Shown here piece after piece: positions 7,810 to 15,180 of a DNA stretch of 16,638 bases (position 1 is its first letter; every line of letters begins with the position of its first letter). A program made the translations under genes and the position numbers. The notes below the pieces were generated by a model, which was given only the letters and a program-made list of their open reading frames with translations, made no database searches and had not been told where the DNA came from. The DNA comes from Bryobacterales bacterium. Lineage in GTDB: Bacteria > Acidobacteriota > Terriglobia > Bryobacterales > Bryobacteraceae. The DNA is taken from assembly GCA_025353235.1 (NCBI GenBank), contig JANXQZ010000040.1:1-16638 (forward strand), in the 5' to 3' direction.

Positions 7810-8552
7810 ATGAGGAAAGTGATTCGAAAACGCGGGTGGCTCCTCTGTGCGGCGGTTCTCTTTGCAGCGCTCGCGCATGGGGAGGATCCGCCTGCCAATT
7901 TAATCCGGCGTGTCATCGAGCGCGAGACCGAGACGCAGCGCGTGCAGGCCAACTACACCTATCAACAAACAGTCGCCGTGGAAGAGTTCGATCGGCGCGG
8001 CATGAAGACTGGCGAGTACCGCGAATCACGCGACATCATCTTCTCGCCTTCGCACGACCGCACCGAGCAGTTAACCGGTCCTCCGAAAAACTCGCTGGCC
8101 TTGCTGAAGCTGACCGAGAGGACTTTCGCGACCTCCGCGACGTTCAACCTTTCCTGCTTACCGCCGATCAAGCGTTTATCTACGAAACCAAGTTCCGGGG
8201 CGAGGAAGTCATCGAAGGCACCGACTGTTGGGTGATCCAGGTGCGTCCGCGTCAGATCCTGCAAGGGCAGCGTCTTTTCGATGGCCTGCTCTGGGTAAAC
8301 AAGAAAGACTTCTCCATCATCCGCGGCTCGGGAGAGGCGGTTCCTCAGATTCGCACTCTGCACTCGGAAAATCTGTTTCCGCACTTCACGACCGTGCGCG
8401 AGAAGACAGCGGGAGGTTTCTGGTTTCCGGCTGTGACCTCCGGCGACGACACGCTCCAGTTTCGGACCGGTCCGCAGCGCATGCGCCTCACCATTCGCTA
8501 TCGCGATTACCAGCGATTCGGAGCGGACTCCGCGATCACATTTGAGAAATAA
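7810..8552 (+). pseudogene. Secreted protein of about 247 residues, broken by a one-base frameshift
   Basis: Two overlapping frames together make one protein. The first (from ATG 7810) supplies a signal peptide (KRGWLLCAAVLFAALAHG) and the N-terminal part to about LKLTE. The second supplies DFRDLRDVQPF, then YETKFRGEE, CWVIQVRPRQIL, GQRLFDGLLWV and a C-terminus ending AITFEK at 8552. The join is clean at 8116-8121, where GAGAGGAC would read GAG-GAG-GAC if one G were restored, giving LTEEDFRD. The layout (signal peptide, alternating beta strands, about 250 residues) is that of acidobacterial outer-membrane lipoprotein-sorting-like (LolA-fold) exported proteins as I remember them; this identification is tentative. 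Divergent from katE with only 66 bases between. The break could be a sequencing error, a real inactivating mutation, or less likely programmed slippage. Confidence 0.75.
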
Positions 8553-8566
8553 CGTTTGAATATCAT

Positions 8567-8597
8567 ACTCCGCCGCACGCCCAGCGCGGAGTTTGTC
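8567..8597 (+). terminator. Weak intrinsic-terminator-like hairpin
   Basis: A 7-bp stem (ACTCCGC at 8567-8573, GCGGAGT at 8586-8592) with a 12-base loop is followed by TTTGTC, 15 bases after the stop of the frameshifted gene. The T-run is short, so efficiency is doubtful. Confidence 0.35.
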
Positions 8598-8620
8598 AAA
8601 CAGGATACTCTCTTTATATA
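8593..8620 (+). promoter_or_regulatory. Likely sigma70-type promoter of the GAF-ANTAR gene
   Basis: TTGTCA (5/6), a 16-base spacer and TATATA lie about 55 bases before the start codon, in the AT-richest part of the intergenic region. An alternative -10, TATAGC, has an 18-base spacer. The -35 overlaps the tail of the preceding hairpin. Confidence 0.45.
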
Positions 8621-8675
8621 GCGTTCATAGGAAAATTCGATTGGACCCGGGGGACGTTTCGGCCTACCCTGAGTC

Positions 8676-9425
8676 ATGGCCACTATGCTTATGGAACCAC
8701 CCACCTCTCAGGTCGCCCTCCTCCATCGCGTCAGCAGCATTGTCAGCTCTGAATTGTCGCTGGACGAGATGCTCGGCGAAATTGTTGGACTGACCGTGCA
8801 AGTCACTGAGTGCGATGCCTGCTTGGTCTACCTCTTGGAGCGAGATCTGGGCGAAATCGTTCTAAGGGCTTCTCAGGTTCCACACGCGGCAGACCTCGGC
8901 AATCTTCGCATGAAGATGGGCGAAGGTGTCACGGGTTGGGTGGCGGAACACAAATCGGTTGTGGCTTTATCGTCGAACGCGGCTTCCGATCGTCGATTTA
9001 AGCACTTTCAGGGGCTGATTGAAGATACCTACGACGCGTTCCTTTCGGTTCCGCTGGTGAGCGGCGGGGATGTGATCGGAGTCATCAACGTTCACCATCG
9101 CCGCGAACACGACCATAGTGCGGACGAAGTCGCCCTGCTCACGTTCGTTGGCGAGCAGATGGGCGGCGCCATTTCCAAGTCGGTTCTCGAGGAGCAGAAC
9201 GCCAAGCTGCTCGAAGAAACGCAGGAGATGAAGCGACAGCTTGAAGTTCGCAAGCTCGTGGAGCGGGCCAAGGGCATTCTGCAGCAGAAATACACGTTGT
9301 CGGAAGAGGAGGCTTATCTGCGTCTGCGAAATGAAAGCCGCAGGCTGCGTCGTCCGATGCGGGATCTAGCGGAAGCGATCATTCTGGCTGAGGACATGAG
9401 CCGTAAAAGCAGCGACATGATCTAG
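8676..9425 (+). CDS. GAF-ANTAR domain transcription antitermination regulator
   Basis: This cytoplasmic protein of 249 residues has an N-terminal GAF sensor domain (about 15-168, with MGEGVTGWVAEH and FLSVPLVSGGDVIGVINVHH). A charged coiled-coil linker follows (about 170-192), then a C-terminal ANTAR RNA-binding domain (about 192-237, with LVERAKGILQQKY, SEEEAYLRLR and RDLAEAI). ANTAR proteins are known to dimerise through the coiled coil and bind twin-hairpin RNA, preventing transcription termination when the sensor is activated. Here the GAF domain would be the input. Its ligand is unknown; a GAF domain beside peroxide-defence genes could sense small molecules or redox state, but nothing in the sequence proves it. 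ATG codons also occur at codons 4 and 6. The Shine-Dalgarno is weak. The gene is monocistronic, with its own promoter and a hairpin after it. Confidence 0.92.
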   Translation: MATMLMEPPTSQVALLHRVSSIVSSELSLDEMLGEIVGLTVQVTECDACLVYLLERDLGEIVLRASQVPHAADLGNLRMKMGEGVTGWVAEHKSVVALSSNAASDRRFKHFQGLIEDTYDAFLSVPLVSGGDVIGVINVHHRREHDHSADEVALLTFVGEQMGGAISKSVLEEQNAKLLEETQEMKRQLEVRKLVERAKGILQQKYTLSEEEAYLRLRNESRRLRRPMRDLAEAIILAEDMSRKSSDMI

Positions 9426-9440
9426 TCTTCTGACATCGCC

Positions 9441-9475
9441 GTGGGGCAGGCCAATCTTGCCCGCCCCACAAAATA
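9441..9475. terminator. Hairpin plus ACAAAATA box between convergent genes
   Basis: Stem GTGGGGC (9441-9447) with GCCCCAC (9463-9469), extended inside by GGC (9449-9451) with GCC (9459-9461) across one mismatch, with a 7-base loop. It lies between the GAF-ANTAR stop and the msrB stop. The adjoining ACAAAATA at 9468-9475 matches the one beside the katE hairpin. It could stop transcription from either side, although no T-run follows on either strand. Confidence 0.55.
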
Positions 9476-9477
9476 GA

Positions 9478-10023
9478 CTAGCCCCGAGCGACAAAGTTCA
9501 AAGAAGCAGAGTTCATGCAATAGCGCTGATGCGTGGGGGCCGGCCCATCATCGAAGACATGCCCGAGATGAGCATCGCAGCGCGCGCAATTCACCTCGTT
9601 CCGGCTCATGCCGAAGCTAGTGTCGCTGTGATTCGCCACGTTCTCTTTCGCCAGCGGCTGCCAAAAGCTGGGCCAGCCAGTGCCGGATTCGAACTTCGTT
9701 TTCGAGTCGAACAGCGGAGTGCCGCAACAAACGCAATTATAAATGCCGTCAGCATGGTTATCGGCATACTTGCCTGTGAAGGGGCGCTCAGTACCTGCTT
9801 TCCTGGCAACTTGAAATTGCTCCGGCGTTAGTTCCTTCTTCCATTCAGCGTCCGACTTTACTACTTTTTCCACGTCCACCACTCCTTTCCGTTTTCCTGA
9901 TTTATCGAACTCCACAATGCGAACAGTATGCTGCTTCGCGTCACCAGCCAAGAGCGGGTGCAAGCTGGCCACACCGCCGATCAAACCTAGAAGCTGCCGC
10001 CGCGTTAAATCGAAGCCATTCAT
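9478..10023 (-). CDS. msrB: Exported peptide-methionine (R)-S-oxide reductase (MsrB)
   Basis: Reduces the R epimer of methionine sulfoxide in damaged proteins. Of 181 residues, the first 28 or so form a signal with [12 protein letters not shown], a twin-arginine-type motif, so the enzyme probably acts outside the cytoplasm. The MsrB fold is complete: the zinc-binding pairs C97/C100 (CVCCG) and C146/C149 (CARCD), the substrate-site GTGWPSF (114-120), and the catalytic cysteine in RYCMNSASL (C169). The start at 10023 is supported by AGGAGA seven bases upstream. That site overlaps the stop codon of the sugar dehydrogenase, 11 bases away, so the two genes form an operon and are likely translationally coupled. 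There is no fused MsrA domain, and no msrA lies in the window. Confidence 0.95.
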   Translation of the reverse strand: MNGFDLTRRQLLGLIGGVASLHPLLAGDAKQHTVRIVEFDKSGKRKGVVDVEKVVKSDAEWKKELTPEQFQVARKAGTERPFTGKYADNHADGIYNCVCCGTPLFDSKTKFESGTGWPSFWQPLAKENVANHSDTSFGMSRNEVNCARCDAHLGHVFDDGPAPTHQRYCMNSASLNFVARG

Positions 10024-10034
10024 GATTGATTCTC

Positions 10035-11306
10035 CTACTTGCCTAAATAGCTAACACGCCAGATTGAGTTAGAGCCGTCGTCGGTGACCATCAGCGAGCC
10101 ATCCGACGCAACCGCGACCCCGACTGGCCGACCCCAAACGTTCCCCTCGGGTGTAACAAAACCTGTCAAAAAATCCTCGTACTCACCCGAGGCATGGCCA
10201 CCTTTCAGAGGCACTCTAATTACTTCATACCCCGTCCTGACTGCTTTATTCCACGAGCCATGCTCGGCGGCGAAGATGCTGCCTTGATAAGCGCCGGGAA
10301 ATTGCTTGCCGTCATAAAAAGTCATCTCCAGCGATGCATTATGGGGTTGCAGCAGAACATCGGGCACGATCACTTTGTTCTTGAGTTCCGGGTGCTTGCC
10401 TTGATGACGCGGGTCCTGATTGCCGCCTGTGTAATACCACGGCCAACCGTAGAAACCGCCCTCTTGCACGTGAGTGATGTAGTCGGGAACAAGATTATCG
10501 CCCAGCATGTCTCGCTCGTTCACGGAACACCAGAGTTCGCCTGTTTGCGGGTGCACCGCAATTCCGACCGCATTCCGGATCCCGGAAGCGTAAATCCGCA
10601 GTCCGGTTCCCTCGGGATTGAACTCCAGAATGTCAGCCCGATGAAACTCCGCTGGCGTCGTATCAGGGTCGTCCACATTCGAATGCGATCCCACAGAAAC
10701 GAACATCTTTTTGCCGTCTTGTGAAAAGGCGATATCGCGGGTCCAGTGTCCGCCGCCGCGCAGGCGTCCGCCCCCGGGCAGGTCGGGCACGATCACTTCG
10801 GGTTTTGCGCTCGCCTTGAGGTCCCCGTTTGTATATGCGAAGCGGACTACCGAGTCTGTATTGCCGACATAGATGTACTTCGGATTGGGTCCGAGGGGGT
10901 AAAACGCAATTCCAAATGGCTGCTGCAAGCCGGAAGCGAACTCAGAGGTGGACTGCGCCTTGCCATCGTCTCCGATTCCGCGAAACACGAAAATCTTGCC
11001 AGGTTCGCTGGCAGCCACGAATAGGTCCCCGTTAGGCGCCGTTCGCGCAAGCCGCGGGTGCTGGAGACCGCTGGCATAAAGCTCCACTTTGAATCCGGCA
11101 GGGGCTTGAGGCAGCGCGTTCGCCGGGCGAGACACCATATGTGGGCCGTTGTCGACCCCTTCCGTGGCGTACGGCTTGGGCAAATCCGCTGCAGTGATCT
11201 TGTGGGTTACGCCGGGCTTTTGCTGGCGATAGTCGGAGAAAACGTCGCTGCCGAACAGCATGGGCGCCGCGAGAGCTAAGAGGGAGATAATCGTACGTGG
11301 GGACAA
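10035..11306 (-). CDS. Exported PQQ-type soluble sugar dehydrogenase (glucose/sorbosone dehydrogenase family)
   Basis: This beta-propeller oxidoreductase (423 residues) is probably periplasmic and oxidises a sugar or similar alcohol with PQQ as cofactor. The start is the TTG at 11306, because GAGGAG lies six bases before it and a signal peptide ([15 protein letters not shown]) follows at once; a TTG two codons earlier touches the Shine-Dalgarno. Family features are [21 protein letters not shown], with the active-site-type histidine at 187, then [19 protein letters not shown] and [14 protein letters not shown] in the cofactor/calcium region, and the repeated blade motif ending SNSIWRVSY. Substrate cannot be read from sequence. 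No heme c motif is fused to it and no PQQ synthesis genes are in the window, so the cofactor must be made elsewhere or taken up. It is the first gene of an operon with msrB. Confidence 0.88.
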   Translation of the reverse strand: MSPRTIISLLALAAPMLFGSDVFSDYRQQKPGVTHKITAADLPKPYATEGVDNGPHMVSRPANALPQAPAGFKVELYASGLQHPRLARTAPNGDLFVAASEPGKIFVFRGIGDDGKAQSTSEFASGLQQPFGIAFYPLGPNPKYIYVGNTDSVVRFAYTNGDLKASAKPEVIVPDLPGGGRLRGGGHWTRDIAFSQDGKKMFVSVGSHSNVDDPDTTPAEFHRADILEFNPEGTGLRIYASGIRNAVGIAVHPQTGELWCSVNERDMLGDNLVPDYITHVQEGGFYGWPWYYTGGNQDPRHQGKHPELKNKVIVPDVLLQPHNASLEMTFYDGKQFPGAYQGSIFAAEHGSWNKAVRTGYEVIRVPLKGGHASGEYEDFLTGFVTPEGNVWGRPVGVAVASDGSLMVTDDGSNSIWRVSYLGK

Positions 11307-11312
11307 GTGCAA

Positions 11313-11318
11313 CTCCTC
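11313..11318 (-). promoter_or_regulatory. Shine-Dalgarno that selects a TTG start
   Basis: GAGGAG on the minus strand stands six bases before TTG 11306 and zero bases before TTG 11312, which decides for the inner codon. The 44 to 50 bases between this gene and the divergent ATP-grasp gene must hold both promoters; I see no convincing consensus elements in them. Confidence 0.6.
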
Positions 11319-11356
11319 ACCTTAGATGATCGCTCAAGTTCGCCGGATTCAGCACG

Positions 11357-12577
11357 ATGACTGCTGCTAAACGCATCCTGCTAGTGGCGGCGACCACTGG
11401 GTATCAAACGCAGATGTTCGTCGAAGCCGCTGAGCGTCTTGACCTGCCTATTACGCTTGCCACCGATCGCTGCCACGTTCTCGATAATCCGTGGGGAGAC
11501 AACGCCTTGCCGATCCGGTTCGATGATCCGGAGTCTGCCGCGCAAGCCATCTCCAAGCTGCCAAAGTTCGATGGCATCGTTGCGCTCGGGGATCGCCCGG
11601 CCCGCGTGGCGGCAGTGATCGCCGAACAGCTTGGGATCCGGTACAACTCCGTGGACTCGGTTTCAGCCTGCAGCGATAAGTACTTGGCCCGGCTTCGGTT
11701 TCAGGCTGCGGGTCTGCTTGTACCAACCTTTTACCGGGCGCGGCTGGATAAGGGAGCGGAACGCGCTGCCGAGCAGTCCACCTACCCGTGCGTCTTGAAG
11801 CCGCTCGGACTGTCCGCCAGCCGGGGCGTAATTCGGGCCAACTCACGGCAACAATTTGTAGCGGCCTTCCATCGCATACAAGCTATCCTGAGCGCGCCGG
11901 AGAGGGTCCGCGCCCGGTTTATCCAAGTAGAGAGCTTCATTCCCGGAAGAGAGTTGGCTCTAGAGGGACTCGTCGTGGATGGAAAGCTTCACGTTCTGGC
12001 TCTCTTCGACAAACCGGATCCGCTGGACGGGCCCTTCTTTGAAGAGACCATCTACGTTACTCCATCGCGGGAGGAATCCGCCGTGCAGCAATCCATCACA
12101 CGGACCGCCCAGATCGCGGTGCAAGCGCTGGGATTGACCGAGGGTCCAATACACGCAGAGATGCGAGTAAATCAGGAGGGAGTGTGGATGCTGGAGGTTG
12201 CTGCTCGCCCGATAGGCGGACTTTGCGGGCGAGTACTGCCAGGCTTGGCAGAGCGCATCCTCAAGCACGCCGTCGGAGAACGGGTTGCCGTTGAATCGTT
12301 ACTCGATAACGCCCATGGAGTCATGATGATTCCCATTCCTCGCGGGGGCGTTTATCGGAGCGTCTCTGGGATCGAGGCAGCAGGTGAAGTGGCCAGTATC
12401 GAAGAGGTGATCATCACGGCCAAACCAGGCCACAAGCTGGTGCCGCTTCCCGAGGGCAACAGCTATTTGGGTTTCATGTTTGCTAGGGCCGAAACTCCAG
12501 CCGAGGTGGTAAGCGCTCTTCGGTCCGCCCACGCACTTCTGGATTTTGAGATTACCGCGTCACTAACCGTGATCTAA
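11357..12577 (+). CDS. ATP-grasp ligase (carboxylate-amine ligase, L-amino-acid-ligase-like)
   Basis: This cytoplasmic protein of 406 residues has ATP-grasp architecture. A Rossmann-like pre-domain (1-105, opening ILLVAATTGYQTQMFVEAA) is followed by the nucleotide-binding lysine in PCVLKPLGLSASRGV (K148), the adenine-side segment VESFIPGRELALEG (191-204), and metal-binding acids in HAEMRV (E268) and LEVAARPIGG (E280). The C-terminal domain (about 320-406) resembles the extra domain of BacD/LAL-type dipeptide ligases. Such enzymes activate a carboxylate as an acylphosphate and join it to an amine, often making dipeptides. The substrate here is unknown. The gene stands alone, divergent from the sugar dehydrogenase. 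Its TAA stop interlocks with the TAG of yggX on the other strand. There is no clear Shine-Dalgarno before the ATG. Confidence 0.85.
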   Translation: MTAAKRILLVAATTGYQTQMFVEAAERLDLPITLATDRCHVLDNPWGDNALPIRFDDPESAAQAISKLPKFDGIVALGDRPARVAAVIAEQLGIRYNSVDSVSACSDKYLARLRFQAAGLLVPTFYRARLDKGAERAAEQSTYPCVLKPLGLSASRGVIRANSRQQFVAAFHRIQAILSAPERVRARFIQVESFIPGRELALEGLVVDGKLHVLALFDKPDPLDGPFFEETIYVTPSREESAVQQSITRTAQIAVQALGLTEGPIHAEMRVNQEGVWMLEVAARPIGGLCGRVLPGLAERILKHAVGERVAVESLLDNAHGVMMIPIPRGGVYRSVSGIEAAGEVASIEEVIITAKPGHKLVPLPEGNSYLGFMFARAETPAEVVSALRSAHALLDFEITASLTVI

Positions 12578-12903
12578 CCCTTTGACTGAGGGGGCACGTA
12601 ACCAGGCGGGAAAGCGCTGCCTTCTCCGTAAAAGTAATCCTCCATTTGCTTGATCAGAAATTCCTGGGCTTCCTGCGTGCCAAGATTCAGCCGGTACTCG
12701 TTCATGATCATCTTCATGTGCTCAAGCCAGAGTTTCCAGGCTTCTTTCGAGACGCTGTCGTAGACGCGCTGGCCAAGCGGATGGCCCTCGAAAGGGATCT
12801 CGTCCAAACCTGGCATTTCTTTCTGGAACTTAACGCAAAAGACCTGGTGCCCGCCGCTGACTTCTTGAACTTTGGGTCCCAGCATTCCGCTTCCACATCC
12901 CAT
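12574..12903 (-). CDS. yggX: Fe(II)-trafficking / oxidative damage protection protein YggX
   Basis: Matches the YggX family, small cytoplasmic proteins that protect Fe-S clusters from oxidation and are thought to handle ferrous iron. Conserved features are VFCVKFQKEMPGLD with the key cysteine (C23 here), PLGQRVYDSVSKEAWKLWLEH, MIMNEYRLNL and MEDYFYGEG. Counted from the ATG at 12903 the protein has 109 residues against about 90 in E. coli; the extra length is a glycine-rich N-terminal tail of about 18 residues (with another cysteine at position 3). The start at 12903 is preferred over the ATG at 12909 because AAAGGAG ends seven bases before it but only one base before the other. Divergent from the small coiled-coil gene, and convergent with the ATP-grasp gene by overlapping stops. 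Confidence 0.92.
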   Translation of the reverse strand: MGCGSGMLGPKVQEVSGGHQVFCVKFQKEMPGLDEIPFEGHPLGQRVYDSVSKEAWKLWLEHMKMIMNEYRLNLGTQEAQEFLIKQMEDYFYGEGSAFPPGYVPPQSKG

Positions 12904-12974
12904 GAGCATTCTCCTTTCGTGAGGTATACGTTCTCAGGATAGCAATGTGGATCGGCTGGCTAAAGCAGTACAAT

Positions 12975-12980
12975 GAGGAG
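12975..12980 (+). promoter_or_regulatory. Strong Shine-Dalgarno of the small coiled-coil gene
   Basis: GAGGAG, five bases before the ATG at 12986. It is the best evidence that this short reading frame is a real gene. Confidence 0.7.
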
Positions 12981-12985
12981 ACTCG

Positions 12986-13252
12986 ATGAACCCGGCGATC
13001 CTTAATTTACCGTTTGTCCAGATCGCGCTGCCAATCCTGATTGGCATGTTCTTGACTGCCTGGGCTGCGATCACCACGAACAACAAGCGTTTTGACGACA
13101 TGAACAAGCGGTTCGATGACATGGGCCGCGAGATAAACCGGCGCTTTGATGAGGTTCTCAAACTGCTTGACTCCATCGACGCCATTCTCAGGAACCACGA
13201 GACCCGAGTCACACGCCTCGAAGAGCGCTCCAGCCTCGTTAAGATTGGCTGA
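12986..13252 (+). CDS. Small membrane-anchored coiled-coil protein, 88 residues
   Basis: Not assigned to a named family. The N-terminus is a single hydrophobic segment (about 8-30, VQIALPILIGMFLTAWAAI) that should span the membrane. The rest is a charged helix with seven-residue periodicity: NKRFDDM occurs twice in a row at 33-46, and then REINRRFDEVLKLLDSIDAIL continues the heptads, predicting a coiled coil of about 50 residues. The pattern resembles small phage-holin-associated or mobile-element accessory proteins, but it also occurs widely in bacteria without known function. Start and Shine-Dalgarno are good. It ends eight bases before the stop of the convergent hydrolase gene, with no room for a terminator. 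Confidence 0.75.
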   Translation: MNPAILNLPFVQIALPILIGMFLTAWAAITTNNKRFDDMNKRFDDMGREINRRFDEVLKLLDSIDAILRNHETRVTRLEERSSLVKIG

Positions 13253-13259
13253 GAACCTC

Positions 13260-15173
13260 CTACTGAGCAGCGGGAGTGTAGGTGTACTTCCCCTTTGACG
13301 GCATCACGTGGCCCAGCCAATCCGTTGGGTCGACCCATGAAAGCCTCTCCGCCTCCACCAAGTCCGCTAGATCCCACTTCAAAGCAAACCCTCGAATAAC
13401 TGCACTATGCAGGTCGCGCGTCAACGGATTCTCGAACGCCCGCTCGAAACTTGAAGGCGTTTTGCGCACCGTCACCCGTGCGATTCCAGGTTCCACTGCA
13501 GCAGCCATCATCAGCCAGATTCCCGCGATCCCGCTCGCCTCCGCTCCGATCCTGGACGGGTCCACGTCCGGGCGACTCTTCAAAATCTGAAATGCATTGA
13601 GAATGTCATGAGCGCGCATCGCTGGCAGGTTCCGGCCGATAAACCAACTCCGGACATTTGGCAGCCAATCTCCGGAATATGCTCGCGAGGTCACGTTGGA
13701 CGGCAGCCCGCGCGGGACAACAACAAGAACTACATTGCCCTGCTCCGCCAAATCCAGTGCTCGCTGGGGCACCTGTCCTTGTGTATCCACAATAATCACG
13801 GCCGGGTGCGGCCCCTGAGTCTTCGGAACCAGCAGTGTCCCATTGATCTGAAGCCTGGGCTCCGTCTCGAAGCTTATCGCCTGACCCTCCGCATGAACAG
13901 GCGGGGCAGCATGCGGAGGGTCCACCAACTCCCGCAACATCGTGACCAGATCCGCATGGCCTGTAGGCTTGCGCTTCTGATAGTCCTCGCGAATCACGTC
14001 ATAGACCTCGCGGCTGCCTGGAAGGTCAGCCACTTGCCCGGTCGGCGTGACCTGAAGCGCATTCTCTGGAAGCAACGGCACGTCTTGCTCGGCGGCCGAT
14101 CCCTCGCCCCCTTTCAGCCAGCGGATCATCCACTCATAAATCGCCTCCCGGACCACGAGAGGCGTGCCATGTCCGCCGGGTCCCACCACCCACTTGATCT
14201 TGTCCTCCGCTGCATAGACTCCATACCAGCGGCGAGCCTCTTCAAAAGCAATGCGCGCTCCTTCCAGAGGGAAAAAATCATCGCGTGTGGACGAGATCAG
14301 CCAGGGCTTAGGCGCGAAGAGCTCGATGTAGTCAGCAAGATCGAGACCCGCAGCGAGGAAGTTGGGCAGGCTCTGCTCCGAATCGCCTACTGGACCGCTA
14401 AACAGTTTCCGAAATGAATTGATGTAGCAGGCGGGCGCCGCGACTTTAATGCGAGCATCGAGCGCCGAGATGTAAGTAGTGATCGTTCCGCCGCCGGAGC
14501 AGCCAGTACACCCGATGCGATCCGCAAGCATCTCCGGCCGACTCACCAGATAGTCGAGCGCACGCTTGGCATCCCATATCCGATACCGGGCGAAGCTCTG
14601 GCCGATGAGCACGCTCAGCCCTCCTGCAAGCAGGTGCTGCTCGGTTCCCTGATTCGCGAGAGATCCGCCCAGTCGCCGATCATATAGCTGCTGCCGTTCA
14701 CCCTGGCCAAACGGGTCGTACGTGAGCACTACAAAGCCCTTCAACGCGAAATTGCCCGCGATTTGCTGCACGGCAGGCTTGCCGTATTCCCAATGTCCCA
14801 GCGGCAGCAACACTCCGGGAAACTTGCCGGCCCGATCGGGACGATAAAGATTTGCCGTCACGAAAACATGCGGCAAGCTTTCGAAAATAATCTTCTCGAT
14901 GACGAATCCAGGCTGTCGAATTTCGCCAGTCTTCCGGGCGTTTAGAGGACCTTTATAATCTGGAAGCCCTCCGATTAATTCGAGGATCTTGGCCCGCACG
15001 TATTCTTGCCGCTTAGCTGCGGCACCTGGGTCGCGGATAGCCTGTATCCCGGCTTCGCGCACATCGAGCTGCTTCTGTGCGATCCCGTCCAGCCAGCGCA
15101 GAAACGAGTCGGTGCCGGGCTCGGCGGCTTGGCAACAAACCGCGATCAGAAACAGGGCCAACGTCTTCGTCAT
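13260..15173 (-). CDS. Exported two-domain alpha/beta hydrolase, acetyl-xylan-esterase-like
   Basis: This exported hydrolase (637 residues) has a signal peptide at 1-17 (MTKTLALFLIAVCCQAA). The first alpha/beta-hydrolase domain (about 85-355) carries a complete triad: Ser226 in GCTGCSGGGT, Asp298 or 299 in STRDDFFP, and His335 in GPGGHG. Related proteins deacetylate xylan or cut similar esters. The second domain (about 400-620) repeats the fold, but its elbow (RIGAEASGIAG) lacks a clean G-x-S-x-G, so it is probably a non-catalytic or binding half. The start at 15173 is chosen because the signal peptide begins there and a strong promoter lies directly upstream; the frame stays open to 15515, but that would run across the divergent FAD gene. 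The 5' end has no Shine-Dalgarno and the mRNA may be leaderless. Exact substrate is unknown. Confidence 0.85.
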   Translation of the reverse strand: MTKTLALFLIAVCCQAAEPGTDSFLRWLDGIAQKQLDVREAGIQAIRDPGAAAKRQEYVRAKILELIGGLPDYKGPLNARKTGEIRQPGFVIEKIIFESLPHVFVTANLYRPDRAGKFPGVLLPLGHWEYGKPAVQQIAGNFALKGFVVLTYDPFGQGERQQLYDRRLGGSLANQGTEQHLLAGGLSVLIGQSFARYRIWDAKRALDYLVSRPEMLADRIGCTGCSGGGTITTYISALDARIKVAAPACYINSFRKLFSGPVGDSEQSLPNFLAAGLDLADYIELFAPKPWLISSTRDDFFPLEGARIAFEEARRWYGVYAAEDKIKWVVGPGGHGTPLVVREAIYEWMIRWLKGGEGSAAEQDVPLLPENALQVTPTGQVADLPGSREVYDVIREDYQKRKPTGHADLVTMLRELVDPPHAAPPVHAEGQAISFETEPRLQINGTLLVPKTQGPHPAVIIVDTQGQVPQRALDLAEQGNVVLVVVPRGLPSNVTSRAYSGDWLPNVRSWFIGRNLPAMRAHDILNAFQILKSRPDVDPSRIGAEASGIAGIWLMMAAAVEPGIARVTVRKTPSSFERAFENPLTRDLHSAVIRGFALKWDLADLVEAERLSWVDPTDWLGHVMPSKGKYTYTPAAQ

Positions 15174-15180
15174 TGTCGAG

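Noticed and set aside
7744..7878. Longer katE start at 7878
   Set aside because: It would overlap the divergent secreted-protein gene, including its signal peptide, and the added residues are not catalase-like.
12946..12974. TACAAT as a -10 box for the small coiled-coil gene
   Set aside because: The -35 position is poor, and the predicted start point would fall after the ribosome binding site.
13608..14417. Plus-strand reading frame of 269 codons
   Set aside because: It is antisense to the esterase-like gene, whose triad residues and signal peptide are clear, and its composition (many Arg, His, Pro) is typical of a shadow frame.
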